Source: Candidatus Bathyarchaeota archaeon
GTDB taxonomy: Archaea > Thermoproteota > Bathyarchaeia > Bathyarchaeales > Bathycorpusculaceae
DNA: 64,000 bases
NCBI GenBank assembly: GCA_026014685.1
Contig: JAOZHW010000005.1
Coordinates: forward strand, 124,001-188,000
Reading direction: 5' to 3'
Part shown: piece by piece, positions 62,638 to 64,000 of the stretch
Layout of the letters: each line of letters starts with the position of its first letter
How positions within the stretch are numbered: the stretch's first letter is position 1
Notes under the pieces: generated by a model
The model's input: the letters and a program-made list of their open reading frames with translations, nothing else
Told to the model about the DNA's origin: nothing
Databases searched by the model: none
Program-made: the position numbers and the translations under genes

Positions 62638-63324
62638 ATGGAGAAAAAACGGTTTTTTTGGTCAGTAAGCAAGCGCTTGAGGCGCCATGCGCGGGGGCGC
62701 AACAAATTTTTAGCTCAGCAACCAAAGTCTGTTCAAATGACGATTGTAGGTTTAGACTTAGCAGGCGTACCAACCAGGCCAACGGGCTTCTGTAGCTTAA
62801 ACGGCTTCCAAGCAAAAACCAGCCTGCTCTTCGGTGACAGAGAAATAATCGAGGCAACCCTCCAATGCAACCCCACCATAATCGCCATAGACGCCCCGCT
62901 CTGTCTGCCGCCCGGACGGAAAACCATCGAGGAACGCACCGCAAACCACCTAAGAGACAGCGACCGCGCACTGCTCAAAATGGGCATAAAAATCTTCCCC
63001 GTTACACTTGGTCCCATGCGTAAACTCACCGTTCGTGGCATCAAGCTCAAAGAAACCTTCCAAACATGCGGTTACAGGGTGATTGAAGCGTACCCCGGCG
63101 GGGCACAAGACGTGTTGGGTATCCCACGAAAGCAGCGGGGGTTGGATGGGTTGCGGATGGGGTTGGAGAAGCTGGGCATCAGCGGCTTGGCCGACGCCAA
63201 AAGTGATCATGAATTGGACGCTGCCACATGTGCCTACGTTGCCAAACTCTACCTTGAGGGCGAAGCAGTCGTTTACGGTGACCAAGAAGCAGGAATCGTT
63301 ATGCCTAAAGGGAAAAAACTGTAG
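62638..63324 (+). CDS. DUF429 predicted nuclease-fold protein
   Basis: A protein of 228 residues with an RNase H-like DUF429 core: TIVGLDLAGVPTRPTGFCSL, IIAIDAPLCLPPG, GYRVIEAYPGG and the late SDHELDAATCAYVAKL, with the Asp/Glu positions of the family. The N-terminal 35 residues are basic. AGGGGG precedes the ATG. Function is unknown; nuclease activity is predicted from fold. Confidence 0.85.
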   Translation: MEKKRFFWSVSKRLRRHARGRNKFLAQQPKSVQMTIVGLDLAGVPTRPTGFCSLNGFQAKTSLLFGDREIIEATLQCNPTIIAIDAPLCLPPGRKTIEERTANHLRDSDRALLKMGIKIFPVTLGPMRKLTVRGIKLKETFQTCGYRVIEAYPGGAQDVLGIPRKQRGLDGLRMGLEKLGISGLADAKSDHELDAATCAYVAKLYLEGEAVVYGDQEAGIVMPKGKKL

Positions 63325-63335
63325 GCGAAAAACGC

Positions 63336-63890
63336 CTATTTGACCCATTTGATGATGTTGGGTTTTTGCCGTTTACCCTTACCCTGCGGGGTTTTAGGGT
63401 GACCGATGATGAAGGGCACCATCATCTCGCAGTTTTGTGGCACACCCAGCTTGCGCAGCACGTCGGGTTTGTTGTTTAGCAAGTTCACGAAACCCATGTA
63501 GCAGGTTCCCAACCCCAACTCGTAGGCTTTAAGAAACATATTCTGTGCGGCGAGGACGCAGTCTAGCAGATTCACGTTGCTCCACTGCGGGTCTTTCTCT
63601 GTGCATACCAGCACCAACACGGGTGCATTGTAGCAGATAACGTCTTTGCCGGTGGAGAACTGTGCGGCAAGAGGCGGCATAGCCTTCTTTGCGAGTTCTT
63701 TGGTTTCGTCGGAAACGAGTTTTATAAGTTGTTTGTCTTCGATTATGATGAAACGCCAGGGTTCGCGACCCATACCTGTTGGCGCCCATGTGCCTGCCTC
63801 CAAAACGGCTTCGATCTGTTCTTTGGAGACGGGTTCCTCTGTGTAGGCGCGTACACTTCTTCGTCCTTTGATGCAAACGTCAAGTTCCAA
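63336..63890 (-). CDS. Nitroreductase-family flavoprotein
   Basis: A protein of 184 residues starting at TTG (GAGGT upstream). FMN-binding strings are GRRSVRAYTEEPVSKEQI, GTWAPTGMGREPWRF, NLLDCVLAAQNMFLKAYELG and a late FIIGHPKTPQG. It is a single-domain oxidoreductase; the electron donor and substrate are not evident. TATA box on the minus strand near 63926-63934. Confidence 0.88.
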   Translation of the reverse strand: MELDVCIKGRRSVRAYTEEPVSKEQIEAVLEAGTWAPTGMGREPWRFIIIEDKQLIKLVSDETKELAKKAMPPLAAQFSTGKDVICYNAPVLVLVCTEKDPQWSNVNLLDCVLAAQNMFLKAYELGLGTCYMGFVNLLNNKPDVLRKLGVPQNCEMMVPFIIGHPKTPQGKGKRQKPNIIKWVK

Positions 63891-63925
63891 TTGTTTAACC
63901 TCTTAAATTTTGGAGACGAAGCCCG

Positions 63926-63934
63926 CTTATAAAG
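63926..63934 (-). promoter_or_regulatory. TATA box for the nitroreductase-family gene
   Basis: ACTTTATAAGC on the minus strand, about 36-46 bases before the TTG at 63890. Confidence 0.5.
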
Positions 63935-63979
63935 TAGCGCCATATTGGCTGCAGTGGTTGCGGGTGCGGGGTAACGTAA

Positions 63980-64000
63980 ATGATATACATCGCCTTGCCC
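63980..64000 (+). CDS. Possible start of a gene cut by the window end
   Basis: An ATG at 63980 with GGGGT about 8 bases upstream opens a frame (MIYIALP) that is still open at the last base. With only seven codons visible it is a candidate only. Confidence 0.3.

Overview
The window reads as chromosome from an archaeon, most likely of the TACK side and, as an inference from gene content, probably Bathyarchaeia or a close relative. Archaeal markers include RNA polymerase subunit H, an ether-lipid prenyltransferase, two paralogous tRNA-splicing endonuclease subunits, a class II glycyl-tRNA synthetase of archaeal type, an ESCRT-III-like (CdvB family) protein, TrmB regulators, type IV pilin-like proteins, a methanofuran biosynthesis operon, TATA boxes 25-35 bp ahead of genes, and frequent TTG and GTG starts. 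Base composition is moderate. No rRNA, tRNA, CRISPR array or insertion sequence was recognised.

Layout. Positions 1-5000 hold small membrane and secreted proteins and a roughly 1040-residue surface protein with two lectin-like domains joined by Thr-Pro linkers and Asp-box repeats. From 5 to 25 kb lie housekeeping genes: ESCRT-III, lipid prenyltransferase, nucleotidyltransferase, endA-alpha, PhoU-like protein, glyS, a GT39-type glycosyltransferase, galT, a tpiA/DUF89/glycogen-debranching operon, a TrmB-CBS regulator, rnhB, endA-beta, mtnA and a GfcR-like regulator. A cheY-cheD-cheC-cheR operon (26.2-28.8 kb) is divergent from a MoxR ATPase/VWA pair (29-31.7 kb). RNA polymerase subunit H stands alone at 32.2 kb and carries what looks like a eukaryote-type RPB5 jaw domain. 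A dehydrogenase and a HAD phosphatase precede a 1888-residue DUF4011-helicase-Vsr-DUF3320 protein (34.9-40.6 kb). Then come DUF1638, a lone membrane protein, thiolase/DUF35, an XPF-type nuclease, a flavin or F420 oxidoreductase and a second TrmB regulator.

From 47.0 to 56.9 kb there is one minus-strand surface-appendage locus: two tandem major pilins, two minor pilin-like proteins, a GspE/ArlI-type ATPase, an ArlJ/TadC-type membrane platform, three more pilin-like proteins and a membrane-anchored seven-repeat beta-propeller. Spacing is very tight, with 4-bp overlaps and weak start codons (GTG, TTG and a predicted CTG). Divergent from it, 57.1-61.9 kb carries mfnB-mfnA-mfnD-mfnF-mfnE, five of the six known methanofuran biosynthesis genes; mfnC is absent from the window. 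This implies methanofuran-dependent one-carbon metabolism. Small zinc-ribbon and winged-helix genes, a DUF429 protein and a nitroreductase close the window.

The strongest items for follow-up are the full-length RPB5-like RpoH, a four-copy TATA plus G-rich intergenic element (two copies are near-identical over about 55 bp), the methanofuran operon, the pilus locus with its CTG start, the TrmB-CBS fusion and a probable homopolymer frameshift at the end of the large surface protein.
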